From Lachnospiraceae bacterium UBA6452 (GTDB lineage Bacteria; Bacillota; Clostridia; Lachnospirales; Lachnospiraceae): a stretch of DNA of 7,213 bases. The notes under the pieces were generated by a model. That model did no database searches. It worked only from the letters and a program-made list of their open reading frames with translations, and was not told the origin of the DNA. The stretch is taken from contig DJNY01000120.1 in the NCBI GenBank assembly GCA_002441865.1, forward strand, positions 18,811 through 26,023, written 5' to 3'. This document shows, piece after piece, positions 6,387-7,213 of the stretch. The translations under genes and the position numbers were made by a program. Position 1 is the stretch's first letter, and each line of letters opens with the position of its first letter.

Positions 6387-6477
6387 ATAAAAGGGAGTAG
6401 TTTGCATCTACTGATGTCATAATGATCGTCATCACGCCGTAAGGCCGGTTATTGTGGGTAAGTAACGAGACTTTTAT
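6387..6477 (+). ncRNA. yybP-ykoY (manganese-sensing) riboswitch aptamer
   Basis: The element starts AAAAGGGAGTAG (6389-6400), matching the hallmark AAAGGGGAGUAG of this class, and ends with CGAGACTTTTAT (6466-6477), matching the terminal GCAAGACCUUU block. In the middle, TCGTCATCACGCC then GTAA then GGCCGGTTATTG follows the order of the Bacillus subtilis ykoY leader as I recall it (UCGUCAAUU, a capped stem, ACCGGCUUUG). Helices that can be drawn are P1 ATAAAAG/CTTTTAT (6387-6393 with 6471-6477), GTAG/CTAC (6397-6400 with 6408-6411), ATAA/TTAT (6419-6422 with 6449-6452) and GCC/GGC closed by a GTAA tetraloop (6436-6445). The class is established as a Mn2+ sensor that usually turns on metal export. 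The call rests on motif memory and pairing, not on a covariance search. Confidence 0.87.
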
Positions 6478-6512
6478 CGACTATTTTGTATGCGATAAAA
6501 GTCTCGTTTTTT
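6464..6512 (+). terminator. Riboswitch expression platform: intrinsic terminator
   Basis: CGAGACTTTTATCG (6466-6479) pairs perfectly with CGATAAAAGTCTCG (6493-6506). The stem extends to 16 bp with AA/TT (6464-6465 with 6507-6508), the loop is 13 nt and the T-run is at 6507-6512. Its 5' arm contains the whole 3' strand of aptamer helix P1 (6471-6477), so terminator and P1 are mutually exclusive. Metal-stabilised P1 should allow read-through, which makes this an ON switch. Confidence 0.92.
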
Positions 6513-6515
6513 ATG

Positions 6516-6524
6516 CTTTTATCG
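6516..6524 (+). repeat. Second copy of the terminator 5'-arm sequence before the antiporter RBS
   Basis: CTTTTATCG here is identical to 6471-6479 and fully complementary to CGATAAAAG (6493-6501) in the terminator 3' arm. An alternative 9-bp hairpin (6493-6524) would place the T-run in its loop and end one nucleotide before the GGAAAGGA ribosome site. The repeat is certain; its role is inferred. Confidence 0.6.
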
Positions 6525-6540
6525 CGGAAAGGATGGAACT

Positions 6541-7213
6541 ATGGAATATGTATGGTTAGTTGCAGGTTTTGTGCTCCTGATCAAAGGAGCGGATTTTTTC
6601 GTGGATGGCAGTTCTTCCCTCGCCCGTCTTCTTCGTGTCCCCAGTGTGATCATCGGGCTGACGATCGTTGCCATGGGAACAAGTGCACCGGAGGCCTCCG
6701 TCAGCATGAGTGCAGCGCTGAGCGGAAGCAATGAGATCGCTCTCAGCAATGTCATCGGATCGAATATTTTTAACGGACTGGTCGTTGTCGGTGTATGTGC
6801 CTTTATGGCTGCTTTTTCCACCAACAAAGATATTTTAAAACGGGATCTTCCACTGAATATCCTGATCACCTTTCTTTTGTGCATCATGCTTGCAAACGGA
6901 ACGCTCAGCCGTCTGGAAGGAATTCTGCTTCTTCTAGGCATGGCAGCTTACCTGACCAGCATGGTCATTTCCGCACTGAAAAACAGGCAGGACGAAGAAA
7001 ATGGCAGGGTGTTGTCCCTGCCAAAGAGTCTTCTGTATATTGCCGGTGGTCTGATCGCGGTCATCATAGGCGGAAATCTTGTCGTCGATAATGCCTGTAT
7101 CATTGCGGAAAGCTTTGGTGTCAGCCAGAATTTTATCGGTCTCACGATCATTGCGATCGGTACTTCCCTGCCTGAGCTTGTCACTTCTATTGTTGCCACC
7201 AGAAAGGGCGACA
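6541..7213 (+). CDS. CaCA-family cation antiporter (YrbG-like), 3' end beyond window
   Basis: The first 224 residues of an inner-membrane cation/sodium (or proton) exchanger are present; the reading frame is open at the window edge. Both conserved alpha-repeats are visible: alpha-1 (about 39-78), GLTIVAMGTSAPEASVS followed by ALSNVIGSNIFN, and the start of alpha-2 (about 200-224), GLTIIAIGTSLPELVTS. The cation-ligating acidic residues of the family correspond to Glu51 and Glu212. Several TM helices (about 4-20, 33-53, 77-92, 105-120, 125-145, 162-182, 198-218) surround a short charged loop (KNRQDEENGR, about 147-156). Family length is about 310-330 residues, so roughly 100 are missing. AAAGGA (6528-6533), 7 nt before the ATG, supports the start. 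Homologues are commonly labelled calcium/sodium antiporters, but a Mn2+-type riboswitch and terminator directly upstream suggest manganese efflux here. Confidence 0.93.
   Translation, partial: MEYVWLVAGFVLLIKGADFFVDGSSSLARLLRVPSVIIGLTIVAMGTSAPEASVSMSAALSGSNEIALSNVIGSNIFNGLVVVGVCAFMAAFSTNKDILKRDLPLNILITFLLCIMLANGTLSRLEGILLLLGMAAYLTSMVISALKNRQDEENGRVLSLPKSLLYIAGGLIAVIIGGNLVVDNACIIAESFGVSQNFIGLTIIAIGTSLPELVTSIVATRKGD

Noticed and set aside
6387..6477. NiCo (czcD) or another metal riboswitch class instead of yybP-ykoY
   Set aside because: The GGGAGTAG start, the GTCATCA and CCGGTTATTG middle blocks and the GAGACTTTT end follow the yybP-ykoY order; I see no four-way-junction GGGACAG-type signatures.
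6519..6941. Minus-strand open frame opposite the antiporter
   Set aside because: The plus strand encodes clear CaCA alpha-repeats here; the antisense frame has low-complexity basic content and no translation signal.
1..7213. CRISPR array, insertion sequence, prophage or attachment site
   Set aside because: No regularly spaced repeats, transposase, integrase or terminal inverted repeats were found; the repeats present are short and explained by promoters or RNA structure.

Overview
This window looks like chromosomal DNA from a motile, low-to-mid GC Gram-positive anaerobe of the Clostridia, most likely a gut Lachnospiraceae. That placement is inferred from strong AAGGAG/GGAGG ribosome sites, textbook sigma-A promoters, an sCache-type chemoreceptor, a family-3 glycosidase and a yybP-ykoY riboswitch; no rRNA or marker gene is present to prove it. 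I see no mobile element, CRISPR array, tRNA or rRNA.

Left part, all on the minus strand (1-5526): three genes that look independently promoted rather than one operon. In transcription order they are a cytosolic GH3 beta-glycosidase (3304-5526), a D-2-hydroxyacid dehydrogenase of the glycerate/hydroxypyruvate type (2225-3181), and a methyl-accepting chemotaxis protein with an unusual ~145-residue acidic cytoplasmic tail in front of its first membrane segment (1-2127). The promoters I propose for the dehydrogenase and the chemoreceptor overlap the 3' end of the gene upstream of each. No canonical terminator separates the three genes, so some read-through is possible.

Divergent region (5527-5714): back-to-back promoters, both TTGAAA-N17-(TATAAT/TACAAT). 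The GH3 promoter has a 9-bp direct repeat bracketing its -35 box, a candidate operator.

Right part, plus strand (5715-7213): a 148-aa two-TM protein of unknown function is followed after 24 nt by a 41-aa single-TM miniprotein that falls below usual ORF cut-offs. The miniprotein's Shine-Dalgarno lies in a perfect 12-bp stem whose other arm is inside the end of the 148-aa gene, which points to strict translational coupling. Next comes a complete regulatory module: a TTGACA-N17-TAGGAT promoter, a yybP-ykoY (Mn2+-sensing) aptamer whose P1 starts at about +1, a perfect terminator hairpin sharing the 3' strand of P1, and a CaCA-family (YrbG-like) cation antiporter running off the window end. Metal binding should stabilise P1, block the terminator and switch the exporter on. 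The promising discovery lead is that a transporter usually annotated as a sodium/calcium exchanger sits under a manganese switch, with an attenuator-like 1-2/3-4 versus 2-3 repeat arrangement.
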